Shown here one piece after another: positions 33,335 through 43,780 of a DNA stretch of 64,000 nucleotides. The notes below the pieces were generated by a model that was given only the letters and a program-made list of their open reading frames with translations, had not been told where the DNA came from and did no database searches. The stretch's first letter is position 1. Every line of letters starts with the position of its first letter. The stretch is from Purpureocillium takamizusanense. Its lineage: Eukaryota; Ascomycota; Sordariomycetes; Hypocreales; Ophiocordycipitaceae. Both the position numbers and the translations under genes were made by a program. The stretch spans positions 1,426,001 through 1,490,000 of the forward strand of contig NC_063069.1 in the NCBI RefSeq assembly GCF_022605165.1, written 5' to 3'.

Positions 33335-34635
33335 AGCTTAGCTGAGATGTCGTTTGGTGAGACGGATGGAATCAAGGCGCAAGGCAGCTACGCATGTAAC
33401 TTCGATATCCCACGTGGGCCTGGGTGTCGCGCGGCTGGAGTCGCCCTTTGCGACCAACAGCAGCCGCCAATAATAGATGGCATGAAGAGATCGCAGCAAG
33501 CAAGGCGCAAGGGGCAAGGCAATGCAGGGTCGCATCGCCAAGTTCCTTCCTATCGTCGGCGAGAATTTCCCCAGATTCTCAACCGGAAGACGCCAGGGGG
33601 GCCACGCATGTCCGGTGTCGGTGTGCGGGTCGATCACAGCACGCACTACGTACTATTATTACTCATTCTTACAGTGCCAGGCGCAGAATGCGCATAGCGA
33701 ACTACTAATCAGGCGCAACACGCAACCATCTGCCCGGGCAAACCCTACTAAGCCTTTCTGTTGGGGAATTTTTTCTTTCTCTCTCGATTCATCACATCAT
33801 TTGCGAGCTGGTTCAAAAAGCCGGTTGAGTAGTTCGGAGTTCGGACCGAGACAGGGCGGCAAAACGCGGCCTCGACCGTAAAGAGACGGTAACCAGATAC
33901 TTACACCCCCGGGCTTGTCATGCAGCAGCGAGATGCATATCGGAGTGGGTGCCCGCGCCTACATCAGCATCAGCAGCATCAGCGTCAGCACCGCACCTTG
34001 TTCCCCTTTGGCCCCTCCCTCCCTTTTACCCCCGGAACACAATAGAGAGAGGATTGGATTGGATTTCCTCTTCCCAGGTCCGGGGAAACGAGCACCGATT
34101 CCGGGGAGCCCAAAAGGGGGGGATGGAAAGAAAGAGTGGCCGGGGGGGTAGGCCCACGAAAAAGTCGCGCACGGGCGTGCCTATCAGGAGTCGAATCCGG
34201 GGTTGCTCGCTCCAGAATAGTAGCGACTCGTGAGCATGATGGAAAAATAACAGGCAGCAAATCAATCGAGCCATGATTATCATCACACGTGAGAAGAAAG
34301 GAGGGGGGTTGTTTCGTCCTCGGCCCACGAATGACGCGAATCGTGACAATCACGTCGCGGGTAATGGAAATGGGTCAGACCGCGCGCGTACCTTTTTCCC
34401 CTTGCGGGTGTGTAGTCATTTCGTGTTGTAATAATGTAAGTTGATGGCCGTCACCGGTTTGGTGCGTGTGTGCGTGCGCGCGTTCGTGTGTGTGTGTGCG
34501 GATACCAGGTTAGTTAGTTTTAGGGGGGCCCGGCCGCTGGAAAGCCAACGTCAGAAGGGGGGCAGCAGCCGCGCGCCCGGGGTGTGTGTGCGTATGTAAC
34601 ACATGATGTGTGGGAGCGCGCGAGCCTCGCCGCAA

Positions 34636-34658
34636 CTCTCTCTCTCTCTCTCTCTCTG
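34636..34658. repeat. CT microsatellite followed by a GT run
   Basis: About 23 bp of CT followed directly by GTGTGTGTG. It lies in non-coding DNA. Confidence 0.9.
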
Positions 34659-35504
34659 TGTGTGTACAAAGAACCATGTATCAGGGTCCAAACGCGGGTC
34701 CCAGTCAAATATCCCGTTTTGCGGGGGGGGGGAGGGGTGGATGGGTGCCTCTGCCCTTCTCCAGCTTCTTCGTCTCGAGGCGGGGAGGATGGTATGCGAA
34801 AGAAGACACTGAGAGAGAGAACGCGGCGACGATCGGGAGAGCAAGGGGCGCCCGTCGGCATGGACAGACGTTATACGCGCCGGCCAGCCGCCCTCCCTGC
34901 GGCTCATCAGGCAGGGTAGGCGGGCAGGGTAGGGAGTGGTGAGTATGGTCGCCGCTACTTGTGCGTGCCCCGCGATGCCCGTGACGGCGACACGTCCCTG
35001 GAGGTAAAGCGCTCGTACTTGTACCTAACGGCAATGACCCTCACGCGGCAGGACGAGGTATTAATTTTTTTTTTGTTTTCGCAGAATACCACCAACCTCC
35101 GTACCTCTCAGATCTTGCCCTCGGTTTTGAATCAGGTTTGCGCGAATTTCCCCCCTTTCGCAACGAGAGGGAGCGGTCAAGCGGAGACCACATGCCGAGA
35201 CAGAGAAGCAACAGACATAACCAAAAAGAAGGGGGCAAACACATGTTTCTGGCCGACGGGCCGGGCAAAAGGGACGGACGACATATTCACAAGCCGCCCC
35301 TCCGAGAGTCGACAAAACGGGGGGCCCGGGTAAGGTAGGTTCGTCACTGGAAAACGACCCGCGATGCTCCGTGACAGCCCCCATCCATTTTCTCGGAGAC
35401 GGCCAGGCGAGCGATCTCGGGGGGGCGCGAGCCACGCGACCAGTGAGGAATAAGGATTTCGATAAGGGGTCGGTGGCGTGGGAATAGTAATCCTACAGGT
35501 CGTA

Positions 35505-35532
35505 GTACCTTCGTAGGTACGTAGGTACGTAG
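35505..35532. repeat. Tandem GTAGGTAC words
   Basis: The segment reads GTACCTTCGTAGGTACGTAG then GTACGTAG, i.e. three overlapping copies of a GTAGGTAC-like unit. Single copies or complements (GTACCTAC) recur near 35940, 36493, 36826, 37292, 52350, 62586 and 62705, always outside coding exons. Confidence 0.7.
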
Positions 35533-38500
35533 CATCGTCCCTTCCAGAACAGTGCCGTGCAGTGCTTTTGCTTACAATGCGCCTGCCGCTGAAAAGAGAA
35601 CCGGGATGGGGAGCATCTTATGGAATAATCCATACGTAAAAATGCACAGCGCGGCCCCAGGGATTCTTCGCCTGGAAGTGTGCAGGGCCGCCACGCGCGC
35701 TCGAGACGCTGCGAAGATGGGTGACGGGCCGGTGGGCAATGGGTGTCGCATGGCGGAGGTACCATGGTACGTCCTCTGAGGGAAGCGAATTATAAAGTAC
35801 TGTGCAGCATGCAGTGAGTGCAGAGCCTCGAGGCGGCGACCAATCATGGGATGGCGATAAGATGCTTCTGCGACGGTTCCTCGGTGGCGCTCCGGATGGA
35901 GCCCGGACGGGACTTCGGTTCAAATGCCCTGGGCGGTACTGTAGGTACGGCGCGGCAGAGTACCTCGATTCCAAGTCCCGAGGGACGGAAGGGCCATCCC
36001 AGCGGTTTTTTCGGTTTCCAGTGCGGCGTCTTGCCCACAAGGAAAGGGGAGAAAAAAAACCCCTCCACCCTCGGTGTCGCGTGCCCGACGACGGGGGTAC
36101 GGGGAGGGAGTACAACACCTCTTTTTAGCGAGTCGTGTGCCCTGTCGCGTCGTATCGTCTTGTCAGCCAGGGAGAATTGAAGGTCAGGTAAGCGCCACGG
36201 CGACTTGGCTACTCTCGCAAGGGGCCTGCAGGTGTCGTTGAAGATTGCCTTTGCGATTGCGTCGCTGCGGGAGGGTGACACCACCTTCCTGCTGCCCGCC
36301 ATCCTTCATTACGTACTTGCCGACTGGTACCGAACTTTGAGCCCGGCGAGTGCTGCCGCTGCGCTGCATCACGAGTAGCGCTCACCTGTACCCTACCTCG
36401 ACCTGATATTGCGCTTCCGCCCGCGTTGCTGAAAGTGGACCTACGTCGGAGGCATCACCGGCTCGCGGTAGAGGCCAATCCAAGGATACAAAAAAGGTAG
36501 GTACACCGTATACAGGTAAAGTACATGCAGCGTTGCCCTTGCTTTGCTTGGAAGCCGCGGCGCGGCGCACCGGACCGAAGACGCGCTGCGATGCTGCATG
36601 ACGACGGCAAGGTGAGCGCTCCTTGGAAATGAGGGCGGGTTTTACTTTCGCGCAGTTTGAGTGTTACAGGCTGGGGCTTCTGCCACGCTGCGCCACAGGT
36701 ACCATGGAATCTACACACAGTGGGTGTACTATCCCCCATCCCCTCCATCCATCACCCCCTCCCCCCCTCCCCCGCGCCGCGACCAGGTGCCAAGAGCCCT
36801 GAAGTGTACAATGCCTACTGTAGGTACGTAGTGCGCGCTTTGGAGACTGTTCTCTTGGAGGTTCGTGCCAACAGCGCCGCGCCCAGGCCACGCCCCGCAG
36901 ATGTTTTGTGTGCAAAAATAGCACGTGCTAGGCTGCCCGCGGCCGGCACAGCCATCATTTCGGGTCCCGCCCCTGCCTGCGCCATTCCCCCCGCGGGAAG
37001 CTGCCTGCATCGCCACAGCTGCTGGGCCAGCTATTATTACTTACCGCCACTATGAGTGCTACTACTACCACTACCTACTACTGATATTGTCCCGCACAAC
37101 ACAAGCCTCAGGGCGGTGGCTCGAACACGAGAGGCGGGACACGGGGACAATTTGGAACTGTAGCATGTACCTCGTGTCCAGTACTGCACACCACGCGTCG
37201 CACTTTCGAGTATGCTGGGCGCGATGCGAGACAGACAGGGCAGGGCAGTACGTGCCTTCGAAACGGCGTGATAGTAGCACTATGAACGTCATGTAGGTGC
37301 ACCTACCCAGGCAATTTGTACAAACGTGGGCGTACACCAGCAGCCTTGTGTCGGGACAGCGCGTACGGCAGGAGAGCCAGCAGACGCTGCCACAGGAGCA
37401 CAGGATCAGGATGGCGACCGTTGGGCGGGCAAAACAGGATTCTGCCGGGCCCAGGGATGTCGTCAGTTCCGTCCCTCAGGGCACGCGCAACGCCGCGCCC
37501 ATCCAACTGAAACGGAACGGGCTTGCTAACCAGGCGGAGCCGCTGTTTGGCTGTTGATGCTCCTGCAAGCACGGGAGGGTAAAACGCTATGATAGGTACC
37601 AACAACACACACATCACGATGCCGCCGCCGGTGCCGGGTCGCACAGGCAGGTAGATGGCAGTTGGTTGGTGGTCAAAGTAAGGTATCACAGGGCAGCAGG
37701 AACGCAGACAGACTGGCAGGGAACCCCACCATCAAATCACATCGGGAGGGCGTGTGTCGCATGGCAGCCCCGCCAATTCCGCTCTCACAGCGAAATGCCA
37801 GTCGGCGCCTGCATGCGTCCTCTTGCCTGCCCTGATCTGACCTGCCCTGAAGCGACGTCGTCCGCCGTCCCGGCAGCCAGACACGCCCTGAAGCGGCGCA
37901 GCCTGCGCCTAGCTCCCAGCCATTACGTTCTTGTACCACATAACTGCTGCGTACAGTCCGGCGGAGTGACGTCCGTGTCGCCCCAGGGATGCTCTCGCGT
38001 CCGGCCGGAGCAATACACGTACGTAGTCTATACTACCCGAACCTGCATACAAGCAGCCCACGCCGCACACCCCACGCGACGCCCTCTCCCGTCGCGACGC
38101 AGTGCCACCACGCGGATCAGACGCAGAATATTCCATCGCTCCGTGATGGGGCTGCTTCAGCTCGCCGGGAGTCGAGCCCGTCCAGTCCAGGTCCCCCGTT
38201 CCGCCGCCGTCGCCGCCGCCGTCACCGACCAGCCGTGGCTACCCGTGGACGGCGAGAACGCGCACGCCGAGAGTCACTCGATGCAGTCGCTGATGGAGTC
38301 GCTGCCGGGCCAGCAATGGAGCCCTCCATTGAGGCCGGGTCCGACACGGCAGGGAACGAGCGTGCATGCTCCGGTGGTGCCTGGTACCCAGTACCCGGGC
38401 AGCAAGCGACAGTAGCAGCAGCGGCGGCAGTGGCAGGTACCACTCCGGGGACAGGTATATTGCACAGGCGAGTGGCATCAGAAGGAAACCCGGGGCACAA

Positions 38501-39330
38501 GGAGGGGCGTGTGTGGCTCCTGCCCCTCGCCAGGGCCTTTTCCTTCCTCGGGGGAACCCAACCTTCACCCACAGCAGGCACAATCGTTCAGTCATATCGT
38601 AAGTCATACTAATAACACGACAACAGGCTGAACCGACGAGAGCGCACCGTACAGTAATCGCAATCGGTCGACTGGTCGCCGCCTCCTTCTCCCTCCACCC
38701 GCCGTCCCGCCTTTCAATGCGTACCTCGAGCCGGGCCCTGAAGCCGAATCTGGGGGCATGATGGAACGCGCTGTCCCTCCCCGAGGGAATTCTTAGTCGG
38801 CCGCAGACCACCCGTCCGGCGCCGCACTGTGCTTGCTGTTTGCGCTGACTGCGTTCCATCTCAGGTGTGCGTTTGTGCCCTGCTGGCGGCTGCCGCTGCC
38901 GCTGCCCTGGCAGGCCCGGCCCTGCCCCTGTGTGTGCGCGTTGTGCTGTGCTATTGTTGGCGCAAGTGGCTGGCGGGTAGTGGCGATACTTGGGCTCCAG
39001 GTACTGTCTGTCACTGTCACGGCAGCGCGACACAAGAGAAAGAAAAAAAAGCCCAGCGCCAACGGTCAGCCGGCCGACCGGGCTCATTCGCTCACTCGCT
39101 CGCCGTCGCCGAGGACCGCCGCAATCAGCACTGAAAGGCGCAGTGCAAAAGGCTTGGAGGGTACACCAAGGATGGTACTTGGCGCCTTGTCTCGTCGCCG
39201 AGGCGTGGCCAAGGTGGGTCACACAGCGGTGACAAGCCCTGGGGACGGCCAATGACGAGGGGTCTACAGCGGACACGCACCCAGTCACGGCCCAGGACCG
39301 GAACCAGCAAGGCTCACCCCCCTGTCTCTC

Positions 39331-39554
39331 CTTATCTATACCTCGTCCCAAGTACCATGCCATGTCTGGGGCGGCGGCGTGTGGGTTGTGGAGGAGGGTG
39401 TGGGCGTGTGGGTGGATGAGTGGGCTGGGCTGGGCTGGGCTGGGATGGATGATTGAATGGGTGCACGGCAGGACGGCGTCGCCTGCGATACGGCTCATCG
39501 CTGGCTCGACAACATAAAACCCTCGCCGCCCCTGGGACTCGATTCTGCTGATAA
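39331..39554. promoter_or_regulatory. Candidate GATA-factor sites upstream of glutamine synthetase
   Basis: CTTATC at 39331-39336 (GATAAG on the other strand) and TGATAA at 39549-39554 match the HGATAR site bound by AreA/NIT2 nitrogen regulators. They lie about 365 and 145 bp before the start codon of a nitrogen-assimilation gene. Sites this short also arise by chance. Confidence 0.4.
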
Positions 39555-39695
39555 CGTCCTCCACACTTGCGTTTCCCAGCTCTTTACGTTGATACCCAGC
39601 TGTCGCATCTCGACGACCCTCTCCTCCTCTCTTCCTCCTCTCCGCTCTCCGTTTCTATTTTGCATTGTTGCGTCCGCGCACGAGACATCACAACC

Positions 39696-41742
39696 ATGGT
39701 GCGTTGCCACTGACACAGTCACATGCCCTGCTGCTGCGTCCTCTGCCCCCCGCGGTGCCAGTGGGCGGCCGCCCTGCCCGCCCCCACCACCACCGCTTTA
39801 CGCGCGCAGCGGTTCACCACCCACCGCGCCCGCGATGGACGGACTGGGACCCTGCGTGCAGCGACACGACGGCCCAAAAAACGACGGAGCATGTGCTAAC
39901 CAGAGTTGTGCGCAGGCTTCTCGCGAGATCCTCTCCTCCCGGACGGAAACCGTACGATTGTCCCTCCCGAAGAAAGACGACCAGACAACGCAACAATCAC
40001 TGACCGGCTCGCACAGGTCAACAAGTACATGCAGCTTGACCAGAAGGGCAAGATCATGGCCGAGTACGTCTGGGTCGATGCTGTCGGCGAGACTCGCTCA
40101 AAATCCAGGGTGAGTGGCCTCCTGATTTGATCGCCCGCAATCCTGCATCGTCATCGCATCGCATCGCATCGAATAAAGCCAGCCGGGCGCACGGAGCCGC
40201 AAGCCGACGACGATGGACACCGATCTCCCCGATTTGTTCCGTCGCTGGTGTGACCCGCGCTGGCTTTGGCCGGGGTGGCGCGCCAGTGTCACCGGACTCT
40301 TGGGGGCGACATGCCGGGCGGACGGGCTGCTCCCAGCGACCACGGCCGCTGCGCCTCGGGGCTCTTCCAGCGGCCACTCACGGCATGCGCCGCCTGTGGG
40401 TGTCGCCACAGCTGGCTGAGTCTCCTTGGCGGCGTGGTGCTGGGGCGCACGCTTGGCCAAAAGTGGCACCCCGCATGGGGCAACGGCGCGCCCGTGGCCT
40501 TGGGCCAATCGCGGGAGCGCGCACAGCCCCACCCGACCACGATGACTTCATTTGCTCGCGCCCTGACGTTGCACAACCCGCCCTCTCGTGATCATGGTTG
40601 CGCTGACACGGCGTGCCGCCGGCTACAGACCCTCCCCGAGAAGGAGTACAAGCCCGAGGATCTTCCCGTTTGGAACTTTGACGGCTCCTCCACCGCCCAG
40701 GCCCCCGGCGAGAACTCGGACGTCTACCTGCGCCCCGCCGCCGTCTACCCAGACCCCTTCCGCGGCTCGCCCAACATCATCGTCCTCGCCGAGTGCTGGT
40801 CCGCCGACGGCGTCCCCAACAAGACCAACTTCCGCCATGACTGCGTCAAGGTCATGGAGGCCTACGCCGACCACGAGCCGTGGTTCGGCCTCGAGCAGGA
40901 GTACACTTTCCTCGACCACGATGACCGGCCGTTCGGCTGGCCCGCGGGTGGCTTCCCTGCTCCGTACGTGTTGCCCCCCGCCCCCCCTCGCACGTTTTGT
41001 TCGCTGCAAATGAATGGGAGTAGTTGGACCCCGCTAACACCCCACAAAGTCAGGGCCCCTACTACTGCGGTGTCGGTAGCGGCAAGGTCGTCCTCCGTGA
41101 CGTCGTAGAGTCGCACTACAAGGCCTGCCTGTACGCCGGTGTCAACATCTCTGGCACCAACGCTGAGGTCATGCCCGGCCAGTGGGAGTTCCAGGTCGGC
41201 CCCTGCCAGGGCATCCAGAGTACGTTACCTTCGAGGGCCCCCCACAGCCCATCATCATCATCACCTGCACGTAAGACATGTTTGCTGACGCCGACGACGC
41301 AGTGGGTGACCAGCTGTGGATTTCCCGATTTTTCCTGGCCCGCGTCGCCGAGGACTTTGGCGTCAAGGTCTCGTGGCACCCCAAGCCCATCCGTGGCGAC
41401 TGGAACGGCCAGGGCCTGCACTCCAACTTCTCCACCAAGGAGATGCGCGCCGAGGGCGGCATGAAGCACATCGAGGAGGCCCTCAAGAAGCTCGAGCCCC
41501 ACCACATCGAGTGCATCAAGGAGTACGGCGAGGACAACGACCAGCGCCTGACGGGCCGCCACGAGACGGGCTCCATCGAGCAGTTCACCTACGGCGTCGC
41601 CAACCGCGGCGCCTCGATCCGCATTCCCCGCGAGACCGCTGCCAAGGGCTACGGTTACTTCGAGGACCGCCGCCCCGCCTCCAACGCCGACCCCTACCGC
41701 GTCACCAAGATCCTGATGACGTCCATCTTTGGCCAGCTGTAG
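39696..41742 (+). CDS. gln1: Glutamine synthetase (eukaryotic type II)
   Basis: Cytosolic enzyme that makes glutamine from glutamate, ammonia and ATP. Six exons: 39696-39698 (the ATG alone), 39916-39951, 40017-40109, 40629-40963, 41050-41219 and 41303-41742. They sum to 1077 nt, or 358 residues, the normal size. The spliced start reads [20 protein letters not shown]. Family motifs follow: [13 protein letters not shown], the DVYLRP and [10 protein letters not shown] strands, [29 protein letters not shown] and [39 protein letters not shown] includes the ATP/glutamate-binding Arg/Asn loop and [11 protein letters not shown] the end segment. The third intron (40110-40628) is 519 bp, very long for this window. 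Two GATA sites upstream fit nitrogen control. Nothing suggests loss of function. Confidence 0.96.
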
Positions 41743-42037
41743 ACTTTTTTGTGGTCCGCATAAGATGGGCGTGTATGGGGACCAGGGTTGAAGCCGAGAG
41801 AGAAGAGAGTGTGACTTGACTGACTCGACCGTCTCGAGTGCGTCGTGTGCTCAGCGGAATGAGACGACTTGGGCTTTTATATGGCGTTTGGCATGGCGGC
41901 ATGGGAACAAACAAATTTGACTTTTTTTATTATTATCCATAGACGACGCGTTCTAATTCCAAAGACGTCGATGAATTGAATACACAAGCCATGCTGTTGG
42001 CTGACTTTCTAAGAGATCACCACGACCTTTATGCGAC

Positions 42038-42079
<42 letters not shown>

Positions 42080-42530
42080 CAAGCCAAGCATTGTCAAGAC
42101 ACTCCACAGGCCTCAGATGGCCGAGATCTATCTTCGGAACAATTCGATGCCCTCCCGAGAATAGTAAAACCGGTCCCGCACACCATGATCCCCAGCGCGG
42201 GGCTGCATTGTTCGTTACCTTGAGAGGCGTGACTTTGAAGATTCGCTCCTTCTCCGATCGTTCTGACCTGAGACCGGTCCAGCAAGACCATTTGCCCCGT
42301 GTCAATGAACGACGTCGAAACGAATATGAATGTATAAAAAACATTATAAAAGAGTACGAGTCGTGACGAGGGTCTTTATACACCGTCTAGCGGCACATAT
42401 CCTCCCCACATAGTCAGCCTACACCTAGGATTACCAAACATCTCGAATGCCCCCTCGCATGCACGTCGTCCGTTCCATCCTTCTCACATTTCGTGTGTGT
42501 TGTCCACCAACTCCTCTTTGCATCCTTCAT
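41743..42530. other. Convergent 3' flanks with TG microsatellite
   Basis: The glutamine synthetase gene and the Egh16-like gene end here. No further product is recognisable. The stretch includes the (TG)20 run listed separately. Confidence 0.6.
42039..42078. repeat. (TG)20 microsatellite
   Basis: A 40-bp uninterrupted TG run in the intergenic region between two convergent genes. Confidence 0.97.
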
Positions 42531-43569
42531 CTACGCCTCAAAGACGACGGAGCGCTTCTTGGCGCCACCCTCCATGTTGCAGGTGAAGGCGCCGGAGCCG
42601 CCAAAGGGGCCAGCGAGGGCGTTGTTGCGGACGCGGACGACGCAGACGTTGTCGGCGCCGCCGAGCTTGCCGGTGCACTTCTTGCACTCGGCGGGCATCT
42701 TGACCTTGACCTGGTACTCGACGAGGGTGGCGACGGAGAGGCCCGAGATGCCAGAGCCCGGCGCGTTCTGCACCACCTGGGCCGTCTTGAAGGCCTTGGG
42801 GTCCTTGCCGCCCGACGTGCAGTCGACGGCGCCCGTGAGGGGGCCGGCACCGTCCTGGTTGACCTGCAGAGGGAAGAAGAGGAACGAGCGTTAGAGATGG
42901 TGCTTGTTCTCATCGGGTTGTTGTGCGGTGTAGTAGCACAGATTGACACGTGCTGGCGCGAGGAACGAGGGCGGAGAGAGAAGAGGAAAGAAAAGAGGGG
43001 GAGAAGAGGGGACATACCTGGAACCAGCCGACCTCGATGATGCCGTCCTTGCCGCACGTGGGAAGGTTGCACTGGCCCTCGCCCTTGCCCTTGGCGGCCG
43101 TCGCGCTGATAATGTTCTCCGTCTTGGGCATGCCGCTCATGTCCTTGGTGGCGCCGATGCCGGTGATGCCGATGATGGGGAGGTTGGACGCGCCGCCGAG
43201 CAGGCTGTCCAGCATGCTCTGGCGGCGAGCCTTGCTCCTCTTCTCCTTCTTCTGCTGCTGGGGGGGCGCAAAGGCGCCGAGGGCGTCCTCGACGCCGACC
43301 GAGTCCTCGGCGCCCTTGTTGGCCGGGGCGGCGTGGGCGGGCTTGTTGCCGCACCAGACGGCGACGTTGGTCTCGGCGTCGACGCTGCCGTGGCCCTGCG
43401 TCTTGCCGAGCGCGCCGGCCTTGTTGGCGTTGATGTCCTGGTCGCGGATGATGCCCGTGTCGGCCTGCGAGCCGCAGGCGTTGACGGCGCAGTTGCGCGG
43501 GGTGCCGTCGATGACTGTGTGCCGATGATGATTGACAATTAGCCACTTTGCAATTTATACTTGTATACG

Positions 43570-43614
<45 letters not shown>

Positions 43615-43780
43615 CCATCTGCCCTCTTGCTCTCCACGTCTTCGCAATGGCCAGAGGGGGGGAATAGAACCTACCAGTCAGGCCGGGCATCTTGACGCCG
43701 TTGGCGCCGTACACCCAGCGGATGAGACCGTGGGCCTGGGCGCTGGCCACGAGGGCGGAGGCAATGAGTGCGTAGCGCAT
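42531..43780 (-). CDS. Egh16/MAS3-like secreted protein (appressorium-associated family)
   Basis: Three exons, 43675-43780, 43018-43514 and 42531-42863 (introns 160 and 154 bp), give 311 residues. The signal peptide is MRYALIASALVASAQA, followed at once by HGLIRWVYGANGVKMPGLT. The mature part has the DGTPRNCAVNACGSQADTGIIRD block, even Cys pairs (CNLPTC, CKKC) and a C-terminal core with VEYQVKVKMPAECKKCTGKLGG and CVVRVRNNALAGPFGG. These are marks of the Egh16/GAS1-MAS3 family, first known from powdery mildew and from Magnaporthe appressoria, where members help host penetration. Family members also occur in insect- and nematode-infecting Hypocreales. The middle (about 140-175) is a low-complexity basic QQQKKEKRSKARRQ insert. 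The first intron contains an AT microsatellite. Molecular activity is unknown. Confidence 0.88.
43573..43607. repeat. AT microsatellite in intron 1 of the Egh16-like gene
   Basis: About 35 bp of alternating AT inside the 160-bp intron at 43515-43674. Such a run can pair with itself in the transcript and change splice-site spacing. Confidence 0.95.

Larger units (their letters stand above)
33335..39695. other. Long gene-poor region upstream of glutamine synthetase
   Basis: More than 6 kb with no frame that shows a domain, a splice pattern or balanced composition on either strand. The longest open frame (minus strand, 38239-39564) is Arg/Pro/His-rich and looks like a GC by-product. The stretch holds a CT microsatellite (34636-34658), G runs near 34717, repeated GTAGGTAC words, and GATA motifs near its right end. 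It may contain the extended control region of the glutamine synthetase gene, non-coding transcripts or fast-evolving genes that I cannot recognise. Confidence 0.5.

Noticed and set aside
34185..34260. tRNA-like B box (GGATTCGACTCC on the minus strand)
   Set aside because: No A box at the right distance and no cloverleaf pairing; probably chance.
38239..39564. 441-codon minus-strand frame in the gene-poor region
   Set aside because: Composition (Arg, His, Pro, Ser, Cys) is that of GC-rich non-coding DNA. There is no signal, helix or domain pattern, and it runs through a simple GGGCT repeat.
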